NCBI GenBank assembly: GCA_027574665.1
Contig: CM050659.1
Location: forward strand, 20,747,001 to 20,811,000
Origin: Rhynochetos jubatus
Lineage: Eukaryota > Chordata > Aves > Eurypygiformes > Rhynochetidae
Reading direction: 5' to 3'
DNA length: 64,000 nt
Part shown: positions 13,201 through 25,050 of the stretch, one piece after another
How positions within the stretch are numbered: position 1 is the stretch's first letter
Layout of the letters: each line of letters opens with the position of its first letter
Translations under genes and position numbers: made by a program
The notes under the pieces: generated by a model
What the model was told of the DNA's origin: nothing
Databases searched by the model: none
What the model saw: only the letters and a program-made list of their open reading frames with translations

Positions 13201-13701
13201 AGTGCTATAAATAAAGATTCTATAGCAGAAATCCTTTCTTTCACTGAGAAAATATCAAAGAAAAAAAATATCTACTCTATGCTCTACCAGGTTAAAGCTA
13301 CTATAACTCCATGTGATTTAAAGCAGTGCAGCTGCAACATCCATTCCTTTCCTTACTATTTCATGACGTGGACTGTGACCATTAACAAATAGATTTGTAC
13401 TGGGCCTTAAGAAACATCAGTTTATACAAATTTTGAAGGCCAAGATATTGTCTGGAAAGGGATTGTCTTGCATTAATATATTTATACAACACAGATTAAG
13501 TAGGCTGCAAGATGTTGAAAAAAGAATAAAGGTATTGAGTAACACATACTGTTATCTAGGAACTTTGGATCAGGCTACTTTGCATTCCCTTCCCAATAGG
13601 AAAAACAAAAAATAATCAAGCTTTGTTTACATTTGCACCATTATATTTTTTGACTTTTTTTTCATATTTATTAGAATATTTTATTTTTCATTCTGTGAAA
13701 G
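10270..13701. other. Unique DNA with overlapping chance frames
   Basis: No supported gene. The region holds the longest open frame outside repeats, 131 codons on the minus strand at 11943-12338, overlapped by plus-strand frames at 11711-11998 and 11974-12201. It lacks any motif I recognise and is treated as probable chance. A patch around 10770-10870 carries several CpG dinucleotides, including ATCGCGAT at 10775-10782 and ACGCGACGTA at 10861-10870, unlike its CpG-poor surroundings. Confidence 0.5.
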
Positions 13702-13950
13702 CATCTTCATTGCCTCCTCTGGACTCACTTCAACAGGTCTGTGTCCTTCTTATGTTGGGGGTCCCAGAGCTGGATGCAGAACTGCAGGTGGGCTTTCACA
13801 AGAGCAGAGTAGAGGGGAAAAATCACCTCCCTTTATCTGCTGGTCACACTGCTCTGGATACAGCCCAGGACGCGGTTGGCTTTCTGGGCTGCAAGCGCAC
13901 ATTGCCAGCTCCTGTCCAGCAATTTATCCACTAGTAACCCCAGTACTTTA
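13702..13950 (-). mobile_element. CR1 LINE fragment (end of ORF2)
   Basis: Read on the minus strand this is part of the ORF2 C-terminal region of CR1. Recognisable peptide pieces are [29 protein letters not shown] and LWDPQHKKD, which match the well-known CR1 block [26 protein letters not shown] and LWGPQHKKD. Frame breaks (a stop between the SVTSR and REV blocks, another before VQRR) show it is dead. Both the 5' part and the CR1 3' terminus are missing. The interval stands out as GC-richer than its flanks. Edges are judged by eye. Confidence 0.9.
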
Positions 13951-16149
13951 TAAATGACAGGCTTCCCTTTAGAAATTTCATCATATCTTGCTTAAACTAT
14001 TTCCAAAAAGTACTACTTAATTTTAGTTTGAAAAGGAATTTAATTTTAAAAGTAATAGAAAATAAAGGGTCTAATTAAAAAATTTGAAAATAAATTTTTA
14101 GGTCAAATTCCATAAATCTGAAGTGATACATTCAAGATGATTTGTAATTTTTTTTTTTCTGTTTCCAACCTCCAAACACCTCCATCTAAACACCACCTCC
14201 CAATGAGTTTTTCCACTCAGGCCTATTTCCAATGCAATTTTCTAGGGGTCATCTTAGACATACATAGAATATATATCATTTTAACCTGAGCAACAAACTA
14301 TAAGATGTGAAACTGCTAGTGGAGCTAGTAATTTTTCTCTACAATTGACCTTTCAGTCCTCCATCTATTTCATATTTCTGTTTAATCACATAGCCAGAGT
14401 TATTCTCACTCAGCTACCCTCTAGGAGTTTTTCAGTTTTTATCAAATTTTTACCATAGTTCTTTTCCAATCAAGTCTGACACAGTTCACTTTTATAAAAA
14501 GTGAGTAAAACCCAATAAAGTAATGCTAGTTGAGATGAATGTTTAAGAAGTAATTCAAAATAAATTTTGAAGTATTTTTGCTTGTGGTAAGAGAAAACCA
14601 TTTTGCACCTATTAAGAAACATTATCACAGGTTGCATGGGAAGAAACACAATCCAAACATAGCTTAACTCCACCACAAAGAAGTTGACCGACTCCATCAG
14701 AAATGTTTAAAGATCTGTGTACAAAAATAGAAGACTGGGACTTAAATTAGAGAACCTTTAGCAATCTATTTTATAAATTTACCAAGTATGGGTGCCAAGT
14801 ATGGATTGCCACAGATTAAAGTGGTAGCTCACACTAAACATGACATTGTATAATTGCAGGCAGTTATATCATTTTTCTTTGATATAATTACACACCCCAA
14901 TTTCATCACTTGCCCTCAGTCAGGAACTAGAGTACTTTTTACAAAAGATCAAATTCAGCTTCACTATCTGTGCAAAGGTAGAATTAATTTTTAGAGAAGT
15001 AATCAAGAAAGATGATAGTTCTTTGCCTCCAGGTTTTCCTTAGCCTTCTACCAGTATGACCATTTCTCCAGTATAATTTGTACCCTGGTATCATAATGTA
15101 TCAATGTTTGTCCTCCATTTGTCAAGAGTGTGTCCATTGTGTCAATATCCTCATTTTAAAATAGGTATATTTATTAAAAACTTGGTTGTATTATATTAAG
15201 GGTGTCTTATAGCCAACAGACTCTTTATACACAAATTGGAAATGACCTGATATCATGTGGCTCGCTGGGTGAACTGCCAGCACTTCAGGAATCCACAGTA
15301 GAAAAGTAAGATTCAAACATGAGTCTCTCTTACAGGCTCCTGCCCTGGACTGTAATAAGGAAGCTCATTTCAAGGCTCCAGGTAAAGTCAGTCTTGTAAA
15401 AGCAATCCTCTATATGCATTGAAAGGCCAATCACAACATCTTTTTTTTAAGTTTAATAATCCCTTATTTAAAGAAAAAAACCCTGTAAGTTCTCAGAGAA
15501 CAGTTCTGTTTGATATTACGGCTTCTCTTTCCATATAAAGCCACATATTCATTGAAACAATCAACTTGAAATAGTTGAAAACTTGTAAAGTATGAAAAGC
15601 AGTTATTTTCTACAGAAAATACTTATTTTCTTATTAAGTGCTTTTATTCAAAGTTCAAGTATCTTTCAAAACACGACAGAAGGATAATTTGGCCAGCATT
15701 ACCGAGGATGTGTTTTTATAGACAGAAACGTAGGTTCAGAGCAGTGAGAGAAGAAACAAGCCCTGTGTTCACAAGTAGCTCAAAGAAGAACTTCTCTGTT
15801 ACTTCTGATTCAGGAACTGTCAAGTGTATTCCCCACACACTTCGTTAGTCCATGGTATAGAAAACTATCCAAACTGAAGCACACAGTGTAAACAATTCTC
15901 CTTTTAACTTTCTCACTTTATGCTAGTAAGGCTTTATTTCTAACTTCGGTAGTTTGTTAGGTAAGCTCGCCTATTTCTACATTAACTCTTACGATTTTCC
16001 AATATATACTATGAAGCAGTCTGATTAACATTTTTGAGGGGGGAAAATCTGAATTTGAAGAGTTATTGTTCTGGAAATCTTGAGGTTTCTTGGAGTAGCA
16101 CAGTATTTCTACCATATGATTTGCTTCCTTTGCTGCAAGTAGGGACCAG
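13951..16149. other. Unique AT-rich DNA, no gene seen
   Basis: No supported gene or recognisable repeat family. A T-run lies near 14150-14158. Open frames such as 14470-14697 (minus) have no support. Confidence 0.5.
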
Positions 16150-16163
16150 GTTGCTGTGGCAAC
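16150..16163. promoter_or_regulatory. X-box-like inverted repeat (possible RFX site)
   Basis: The sequence GTTGCTGTGGCAAC has perfect 5-bp inverted arms (GTTGC / GCAAC) around TGTG. This fits the X-box form GTTRCC..GGYAAC bound by RFX factors, with one position off consensus. No promoter or exon is recognised next to it, so any regulatory role is inference from the motif alone. Confidence 0.3.
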
Positions 16164-19100
16164 CAAGTTACAGGATGACTACAGAGCCGTGTTTGCTGAC
16201 ACTGTGCAGCGGAATTACTGTCCTACATGAAGGAAGAGGGCCATATATTACATTTCAGTGGTTTAAAAGACGGCTCATTTCGACTGCAGTTAAGTTGTCA
16301 TCTTGCTTGTATTTACATCTAAAAAAGCCTCAGGAGTCAGCTGTCATAACAGCCTAGCAGTGGGGTCAATTAGATATTTGTGACTGTGAGACTGTAAAAT
16401 TAAGGTAAATGAGGTCCTACACAAGGAGAAAGGTTTGCTCTATAGTACAGACCTGATAAAACTTGCTTTGTACTTTTTATTTTTATTTTATTGTATTTCT
16501 GCAGGTCTCACTTTAAAAGACAAAGTGGGGTCATAGGTTGGACACTCAATAGTCTGAAAAATACTACGGCATGAAGAAAATAATGTAAAAATTTCAGCAG
16601 CCTTACATGTCTGCTACGTGGTGGGTCACCTGACAAATTTTAAATTAAACAGATGTACACAGCCACAAAAATCTCATTTAGAATTAGATGTGGATATTTC
16701 CACCTTGTTCTTTAAGAAGGACTAGTAATTAAAACTGTTCCTAGAGACAAAACAGACCAAAAGAATCGAAGTGAAAATGATATATAGATCAGAGTCTACT
16801 CTTCTGAAAATTTCCACTCATTGGCCATGAGTATGAACATGTTATCTCATCTGGGAGACCTCCTGAGCTGCCTATAGTTCTGACCTAGCCTGGGCAGTGC
16901 TAGCCTTCAGACACTGATCATGAGTCAAAGAGACCTTGGCTCTTGGTGCATCTTCAATGCCCTATATCAGTGGCTTTTCAGTTACAGTGCATAAGGAAGA
17001 TAAATAGGAAGACTATCACGTAAGTTTTTGAAGAAAATATGGCTTTGTACTGGACTGATGACCTGCACCTCCTTGTGAAGTCAACATTTAGGAGCTGCAA
17101 GTTAATCAGCTAGTGTCCAGGCTGTCCCAAACACAGCAGGTTTCAGGCTAACCTGGCTGTCCAACACTGTATGTGCTCAATAAAGCACACAAAAATACAA
17201 GAACTAAATTTAAGAAGATAGATGTAAAATACCCCACAATTTAGGATGAATGGTTAACTTTCTCATGCACTGTCAGGAAGGGAATTTCATTTTTCTTTCA
17301 GTTACCAGGTGTCTCTAAAAGCTCCCAAAGTCCTTCCTTCATCATTTTACCTTCATTTTATATATACTGCCCAACAACATAACACATATTAATATGAAGC
17401 TTCAGGGCAAAATCTAACCTCTCTGAAGTTACTCAGTGTTTTATCACTCAGGTTCCTAGGGCCGTAATTTAATTGCTGGAAAAGGTAAGACCAGTCTAGA
17501 GAATACTCAGGTTCCATCACTATAACTAATGTACTCTCCAAGGTAAACAAAATCCTGAAAATAACTTACTATTAACATTATTAACCTAAGATTCCTTTAG
17601 CTCAAAAAAGGGCTTGTCTTCATTAAAATTGCATCCAAATATCACTTATCAAATTGGCAGATCTCATTAGTTAGATTTTGCCTTAAAAACCTAATCAGTA
17701 TCTAGGTCCCAAATCATTTTGATGTTCATTCCCTATTACAAAAAAAAAATGCTATTTTCAACTTAATCAGTTTTGCTACTTAGTTATATTTCATTGGACA
17801 CAAAAAAGCTGTGAGAGTGGGGTAGTCTGTTAAAGAAAACATTCAACCTGGAGCTTGTTTTCTATGAAATAGTGCTCTATAGGACTTCTAAGAGAACAGG
17901 CTGAAGGAAGCTTCATCCTCACAGAAATTTAGGAACTATACCTTGTAATATATTATTAGGCTTAAATGCAATGTGTTTAAAAGAACTCTGAAATCCATTC
18001 AAGCGGAATTATTGCCAGTGTATAATTAGTCACACCTATATTTCCTGCATGCAAACCTCCTAGATCAACAAGAGCATCATTCAAACCTCAGGTATGCATT
18101 CACTCCAAAGGCTGATCATTTATCAACCCTACTGGGTTGAGTGGGGAGAAAAGCAAATTACAAACCCAAAAAGCTTTCAAGATTTTTTGGAGGTGACAGC
18201 CATGACAGACAGTAGTGAGCAAAATCCCACTGCTCCCCTGTTTGTATGAAGGTTCTGAGGTTGCTGAGCCAAGTTGAAAATTCCCTGAAAACCCAATGAA
18301 ACACGTTTTGTAGGACCTTATAGAAGAGCTACGTAACTGCATTACAAAGCAAAACCCTATTACTATGTTTGGGTGTTCCTCTGATTGTATGATTCGTACC
18401 AAAAGCTGACCACCATATTTTTGTTTCATAGCAAAAAGAAATCGATTTATCTTTTGTTCAGGTTTAGGTCATGATTCAGCTCAATTCACCTTCTATAAGA
18501 GACATGAAAAAACCCACAGAGATGCTCGAAGTAAAAACTGAAGTCTCACAATGATACTATGGAGAAGACAAGTTCAAATCAGTCTGAGCTATGACTGATA
18601 CTAGGTCCATCAAACCAAGAGTTTAGGAAACAACAGTGAGAGATACCAGATGAACAAGCAAAAACTTCTTAAAAAGACAGATTTTCAAAAAGCACCAAGG
18701 GTTAGATGAGAAAAATCAAGGTTCTACAAGTTGCTTTTAATTCATCACCCACAGATTGAGGCACTCTACATCAGTTCTTTTATTTAAACCACAAGCCTCT
18801 GTGCCCAGCTGTCTGAGCTGGACTGCCAGTAGCAGTGTTAGAAACACTGCATTTGAACTGGACATCAGAACTGACTTCTAATATGCTAAAGAGAAGGTCA
18901 TACACCATGAAAACTTGAACTAGGACAGATGTTGAGCCCTAATGCACCACCCCTCCACAGTGCAACTCCCTGGGTCCTCTTAATCTCTGGTCATTTCTCA
19001 AAGCTCTTTGTGAACACTGGTACAGCAGAAGCAACACACTCAGAATCTGCACTCTGAGCTTGTCCTGAGGATTAAAATGACAGGTGTCTAGTCCATCTGA

Positions 19101-20050
19101 TCGCTTAAACTATCACTGAGTGCTACCTTGGGTCAACTTGTTTGCTTTTCCTTTGAAACAGGCTAAAAGCATTCAAAATGGTACCCATGCCACAGCTGAA
19201 GGTGGTGACCAAAGGCCGTGAGCACAGGAAACTACCCAGTTACTGTCTACAAAGCATACACTGCAGGACAAGAAATTACCAAAAGTCAAGGTGTATGGTA
19301 CCAAAGTGTCTCTGTATTTAGCTACCACAGCTACTTAACATCAGGCTCCATTTACTGCCTGTACTGTGACAGTGTGCAACCCGTGAGCCTGCGCTGCTAT
19401 GTTGAACAGAATAGTGGTTCAGGCCATTTCCGTAGCCCAGGGCCAATCTAAACTAGAAAACAGGAACACATGTGCAAGTCCATATCAATAAGACTGCTCA
19501 TGTCTCATCTTTGGCAACTGCCTTCTCCAACCAAACCTTTTATTTTCTAGGAAGTAATACCTTTTCTCAATATCACTGTACAGAAACCAGAACACCAGCA
19601 TTAAAATATAACTTCCAAAGAATTAAACAAAGTAGGCCACAGTACTGCTTGAATACAGGTGAGGACTTGCACAATATAATATTCAGATATGTAAGAGAGA
19701 CAGCTGATGTGTCCGCTGCTCAGTGAAAAGTTAGAGCGCAAATGTTGTATGAATCAGTGTGATGACTGCTGTCAGCTACAAATATCATCTGCATATTACG
19801 CACCTACCACACGCAAAATACTCCCACAATGATCTTAAGGTGGCTGTGCCACACATCAAAATAATGTTATACCTACAGCAGTCCGTAGGTACTAAAATAT
19901 GCCCTTCCTGCTTTTTTTGTATACAGTGAAAAATGACACACTTTTGGATAAACTTGCTCATTAATTCTGACACATAATTCAGAATATATGCTCGATACCA
20001 CAGCTTAAGTATCTGAAAGCTGCAGAAATAGAAATGTTCTACATGTTAGT
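16164..20050. other. Unique DNA, no gene seen
   Basis: Almost four kilobases without a supported gene. Open frames at 16034-16357 (plus), 18100-18429 (minus) and 19218-19451 (plus) reach 77-109 codons, but they show no domain, no splice-site pair and no composition shift that I can use as support. Confidence 0.5.
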
Positions 20051-20080
20051 GAGAAAGGGAGAAAGGGAGAGAAACAGAGA
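20051..20080. repeat. Purine-rich (GAGAAAGG)-type repeat
   Basis: Thirty bases of almost pure purine built from GAGAAAGG/GAGAAAC units on the plus strand. Short simple repeat. Confidence 0.8.
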
Positions 20081-20985
20081 TGACAATTATTTGAGTAACA
20101 CAAAATTTTAGATGGGTAATAATTGACTTGGTGGTGAGTAGCTTAAATGACTGATAGAAAAACCTCACAAGCTTTCTTGAGTAGTACCTAAAAATATATG
20201 GGTCTGAAACATAGAGTAGCTTTTTCAACAATTGCTTCTGAGTTTCCTTTTCCATCCTCTGTGGCAGAACCAATTTATCTTTTTACTTTAACATCTAAAA
20301 ACTAAAAGAAACTCTGCACATAAACATGCAAGAATTGACTAACTTGTACTCGTTCACAGCCTTGAGCAGATCAGTGTTCATTAAGATGGGATAAAAATGA
20401 AGGCAATTCCAGAAAGTTTTGTCTCAAGAAGACACAGTAAATCCCAGAGCTGCTTTATATGGCTGAAGTCATTCCTACCTCAGTACGTCCAAGCAACGTG
20501 GATACTCCTCTCCGTTTGTAGCTAAGGTCCTATGCATAGCACAGGGCACAGCTTAATTTCCTGGACCCGGTATAGGATACCCTTTGAATAGCAATATGTT
20601 AACACAGCCCTCTGAATAGCAACCTGCTGCAAAAGTAGCTTTGGCAGCACTGCCTCTTCATTCCTTACTCAGAATTATAGACAGCCAAATCAGAGGCTTA
20701 AAGGAGCAGGAAGAAGCCCCCATCCCACCATGAATGGGCAATAAGGGTCCCAAAGAGATGACAGCAGCAGCATCAAAAACAGGAGATGAGTTTTAACTTG
20801 CATGTCAGAAACCAGCTGTTATTTCACCAAGGGCTGTGATCAGACAGAATCAAAGCATTTCTTAGAACAGCTTGGTGTCAAGAGCTGAACCTGCTCTCCT
20901 CCGCTTTTCCTTTGCTGTACAAAAGCTATGCATAATCCACCCTGTTCCGTATTTTCTAAACAGGACCAATTACATTGTTCATTCA
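20081..20985. other. Unique DNA, no gene seen
   Basis: No gene, repeat family or RNA is recognised in this interval. Confidence 0.5.
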
Positions 20986-21300
20986 AAGGTCAGGCCGACA
21001 CATACGGCATGCAATTCAAAACAGTAAACATGAAAACATTTGTCATTAATTATTATAACCCACAAGTAAAAAGTAAACATAAATAGTTACCGACAGAGTA
21101 TTTCATTTTCTATACAAGGAGGTGGCAGTGGATGCTCACTAGCTATGAGTTGTAGCCAGTACAATAATTTGAAAATTTATCTACACAGTTGGTGCTCCAG
21201 CCAGCAAATACTGTACGCAATTACTGCTACGGTTAATGGGCCTGCATGCCTAATTTCTGAAGCAGCATGCCGAGTGCTTTCCCCTTAAGGTGGCTTGAGC
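20986..21300. other. Possible conserved non-coding patch
   Basis: A repeat-free stretch of even base composition with dense transcription-factor-like words: CAATTACATTGTTCATT, TTCAAAGGTCA (nuclear-receptor half-site type, about 20984), TCATTAATTATTA (homeodomain core, about 21044) and CATGCCTAATTTC. It lacks coding potential. It resembles a vertebrate conserved element, but conservation cannot be seen from a single sequence, so this is inference. Confidence 0.25.
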
Positions 21301-23592
21301 AACTGGTCTATATTTTAACAGAGAACCATATGTAATGAGAGCAGATCTTTCAGGAGACAAGCCACACTTTCAACTTGCTCTTGCTGCCAGGGTAGTAATT
21401 GCAGTGAAATGGAAAAAAACAAGTACACACCTACTATAAACAGATGGCTAATAAAAATTTGGGGAGTACTTTCAATACAGAAATTGAGTACTCTGAAAAG
21501 ACACCTACATAACAAATGCTTGGACATGTTGTCTCCTTTTATAGACTACTTAAAGTTGTGCCCTTTAGTTCAGCAGCTGAACTGTTTGTTCCTTTATTGA
21601 TGATTAGATGCAGAATTTTCAGAATACATGTATACCAAATACTTAACCTTTGTAATAGTATCAAATGTACTTGATGCAACCCAGGCAGTAGGTATTAACT
21701 ACTGATGTGACATACCCAAACACAGAAATGAATTTTTATGTTACAGATCACAGCTTTCTGTTCTACCATCTTTATCTAAAGAGTAGCCTTGATGAAATTA
21801 GCAGGTTACGATACACCATAAAAATGCATCCTGGCCCACTGAGGTTTACTCATGCCTGCAGACATCTGCTCTTGTTTTGTACTTGCATTTGAAGACAAGA
21901 ACAAATATTTCCATTTGCTCAAAAATGTTGACAGGTGAATCAGTGTTTCTACACTGAAGTAGGTCAGCCCACGTTGCATTATTCAGTGTAGCAACATGAC
22001 ACTTCTAAATGATAAAATATTGTTTAATACAAATTTGAAGTTATACAAGGATATATCTGCTTTCTGCAGAAGAAAAGCTGCTTTAATTTGAAATTGTCCC
22101 TCCTCCATCTGTAAGAATAATGTGAAGTATTACAAATGAATTCTTTTTGCCTGCCTATCCTCTTCATCCTAGTCAATAGCTGGGCAAACACTTGAAATAA
22201 GGGCAAACCCACGTCTCTTCCCAGGCATCACAAGCAACAGCAGATTTAAAGGGACATCATCAGCTTCAAACACAGTCAAGTAAAAGCAAAAAGAAGAATA
22301 TAACTATTTCAGGTACTGTGATCTTTCCTGGAGTCTCCCCTACCAATTTAGGGAGGCATAACCAAGCCATTTTCTGTTTCTTAGAATGATTTTTTCCACC
22401 CTGTTTATGTTTGAAAAATCATTTTTGACTAAGGAAAACTTCATCTCAGTGTTCTACCTTATCTGTACACAGAAATACTCATCAGAGGGAAAAACAAACA
22501 AAGCAGAGTTGGCACCTCTCACCTGACTCATTTGCAATAATTCTGTGTAGCACTTTTAGTTACAGGGAAACTGCATACTTTCAGGAATTGTTTAGAAAAA
22601 TCAAAATTGTATTTCTACCAATAAATCAATAACATCATTTACACCCAAAAAGGTGACATTATGTTCTCTTTCTAGAATATGCTGTAACAGATTGGTGGCA
22701 CAATATATCTACTATAGTTTCCTCCATAAAAAGTAAATGAATTTTTAAGATTGCAGGCACAGACCTTGAGTACCTACTTAGTTCATGTAGTAAGGTGTTC
22801 TTCTTCAGAACAAGAAGAGTCTAATTATTTTTAAGAAAAACTAAGCAAATAGAGTATTTAGTTAAAACACAACGTTGTAACTTACAAAAAAAACCAAAAC
22901 AAACAAAAACCCACCAACAGAAACCAAGAACCATCTCACGTCCTATGTATAATCTAAACAATTCATGAATTAGACCAGTGTAGAAGGTACTTGCACAGTC
23001 TCAAACATTCATTTATAAATTAACCAGCCTGAAATGCTGTTCTTTGGCATTGTGGAGAATAGGTTTCACAACTTTAAGTATGTTCATTTATCTTTATGTG
23101 TAAGCAATCTGGTTTTTCAGCAAAGACTACACATATGCTTAAAGCTAAATATACCTGAAAACATCCTTGCAGTTGGAACAGCCCATAGTCATAGCTGAAG
23201 TCAATATGATGGAAGAAAAATCTAGAACCTCTTAAAGTAAGATTAGCAGAGGAAACTGATGTGGATTTATTCAAGAATGGAAAAAGAAATGCAAATTCGA
23301 TCCCATTCCCTCCCCATTACCAGCATGTGTGGTGGTTTTACTTGCCTCTGACCCGTAACAGATGTGACACGATCCAGCCCTTCTCTGCCACACTTCATAA
23401 AACCTCCAAAATGACAAATGGATCAGAACTGACTGGAGAGAAGTGGGAGGGCTGAGCCTCTAAGTGCAAAACAACGGTCATAGAAGCCCACACATATGTA
23501 AATTGATTTTTTAATTAAAAAAAAAAAGTAACTGATTGCAATAAGGTCTTTTCCTATTTTTAGACTACTTCAGATTAACAAAAAAAAAACCT
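21301..23592. other. Unique AT-rich DNA; A/AAAC tract inside
   Basis: No supported gene. An A-rich tract with AAAC and CCAAAA units lies at 22886-22914. A minus-strand AATAAA (TTTATT at 23266-23271) lies about 320 bases beyond the possible stop codon of the candidate minus-strand transcript described next. It could be a polyadenylation signal, or simply chance in AT-rich DNA. Confidence 0.45.
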
Positions 23593-23676
23593 TCAGAAAC
23601 ATTTCAAACACTTAAGATAAAGCTCCAACAACTCTGACCTAGTTGTGTGTACATGCGACCTCCAGTTAGATACTTT
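23593..23676 (-). CDS. Candidate terminal coding exon (unproven)
   Basis: On the minus strand a strong acceptor (pyrimidine-rich TTCTTCTTTTATCCTTTTCTACAG ending just above 23676) precedes 27 open codons and a TGA stop at 23593-23595. The peptide starts KVSNWRSHVHTTRSELLEL. The frame is phase 0, which is what the upstream candidate exon (24422-24645) requires. The intron between them would be 745 bases. I do not recognise the protein. A second frame is also open over much of this stretch, which weakens the case. Evidence is splice-site quality and phase only. Confidence 0.2.
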   Translation of the reverse strand, partial: KVSNWRSHVHTTRSELLELYLKCLKCF

Positions 23677-24391
23677 CTGTAGAAAAGGATAAAAGAAGAA
23701 TGGCAGTGACTATTCTTGGTAGCATTAAAATTTTGGTCAAATGTCTGGGCGGGAGTCTCGGTTCTGGCTACTGACACTAGTTTTCCAGCTCACAGAAATT
23801 AAGGGGAAGAAGGAGTCTAGCTGAAGCAGTAGTGAATAAAATCACTGATACTTTTTCTCTCAGTCCTTCCCCAAATCACAGATCCTATCTTTTCCAAATG
23901 CTCATTTACAGCACATGCCAAATAACCCAAAGCACAATATTACAGCATGTGTGCTCCCACATGCTGTTGATAACACACTGGTAAACACAATAGCCAGCTA
24001 TTTTGATGACAAGGATTTCTCTGGGTCTGTCTTCTTGAACATGAACTCTTGCATAAAGCTCAACAGTAAAGCTGAAGAATAAAGATCTAAAATTTCAAGT
24101 ACAAGAACCAAGCCTGTGAATTTTGGTTTTAAATTCTATTTTCTTCCAACCAACACTCCTGTCAAATACTCAGGTACATGAAATCACCAAGATGTTTTAA
24201 CTCCGATCACACTTAAGGCTAACCACACTGAGATCATTCTTTTAAACTTTCTGATCCACATCTGAATCACATCTTAATAGATTTAACACATGAATGGATT
24301 TCATTAACTATCTGTTCCAGTCCCTGTATTTATCAAATAATTGCTCTTATTAATTTGTTTTAGCAGTCTCTTGTTTCTCTCTTTCCTTTAG

Positions 24392-24478
24392 GTCACTTAT
24401 CACAGTAATTTAGAGACTTACATTGTTGTATATGACCATCACACCATTGTCACACAGCACCAGAAAGCGAGCATTTAA
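24392..24478 (+). other. Strong plus-strand acceptor with short open frame
   Basis: The plus strand carries an excellent acceptor (CTCTTGTTTCTCTCTTTCCTTTAG, AG at 24390-24391) followed by 28 open codons to a TAA at 24476-24478. The peptide starts VTYHSNLETYIVVYDHH. It overlaps the minus-strand candidate exon, so at most one of the two is likely to be coding. It could equally be a chance pyrimidine tract. Confidence 0.12.
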
Positions 24479-24645
24479 AATGCCCCTGACAGCTCTCACT
24501 TCCATCCACAGGATTCTAATTACATTACAGAGACAGATTCCATCAATATTTACAAATTGATACGTACTATCATTAAAAGCATGGATGAACAGGTTCAGAA
24601 GCTGTTTTTCCAAGCAGGAAAAGCTTGGAGTTGGCAGTGCTTGAA
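24422..24645 (-). CDS. Candidate internal coding exon (unproven)
   Basis: On the minus strand a usable acceptor (ATCATTATTTTCCAG) opens a 224-base stretch ending at a consensus donor, AAT|GTAAGT (GTAAGT at 24416-24421). It holds 74 uninterrupted codons, entered with two carried-over bases and left in phase 0. The peptide includes EKQLLNLFIHAFNDS, then FVNIDGICLC, and ends RFLVLCDNGVMVIYNN. The last part alternates hydrophobic and polar residues like a beta-propeller strand (compare typical FLV..DNG.V..Y patterns), but I cannot name a family. Joined to the candidate exon at 23593-23676 the frame stays open to a stop. No upstream exon with matching phase was found with confidence. Confidence 0.28.
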
Positions 24646-24885
24646 CTGGAAAATAATGATAGTATTTGTTTGAGGTATTTTTGCTTAGGTTTTGCTACTC
24701 TTTTCCTTCACTAATGGCAATGGAACGTATGGCATCGAACAATCACCTGCTTGCTGAAAGAAAACGTGATAAACTGACACATCAGTGACTAATTTTAACT
24801 TATTTGTTTTTATTGTGTCTTGTAAAGACCAGAAAAAGATCATTTTTCCTACTCAAGTGTAATTCTCCATAGAAAACTGACTAAA
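24646..24885. other. Unique DNA, no gene seen
   Basis: No feature recognised. It would be intron if the minus-strand exon candidates are real. Confidence 0.45.
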
Positions 24886-25050
24886 CAGTGACACCATGGG
24901 GTGTCTTGCCTATTCATGCTAATTAATTTTCACCTAAAATTACATAGTTTCTTAAGCTGCTACCCCTGTGTAATCAATCAGAAAAAAACCCTGCCTTTTT
25001 CACCTGCCACATGATTAAACACTAAAGAGTATTTAATAATTAGAATATGA
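24886..25050. other. Possible conserved non-coding patch
   Basis: A repeat-free stretch with clustered homeodomain and CACCTG words: TCATGCTAATTAATTTTCACC (about 24915), GTGTAATCAATCAG (about 24968, PBX/HOX-like) and TTCACCTGCC (E-box, about 24999). Coding potential is poor. It has the look of an enhancer-type element, but this is inference from word content only. Confidence 0.22.

Noticed and set aside
13623-13934. 103-codon plus-strand frame
   Set aside because: It is antisense to CR1 ORF2 at 13702-13950.
18100-18429. 109-codon minus-strand frame
   Set aside because: No domain, no splice-site pair, and length within the range of other chance frames in the window.
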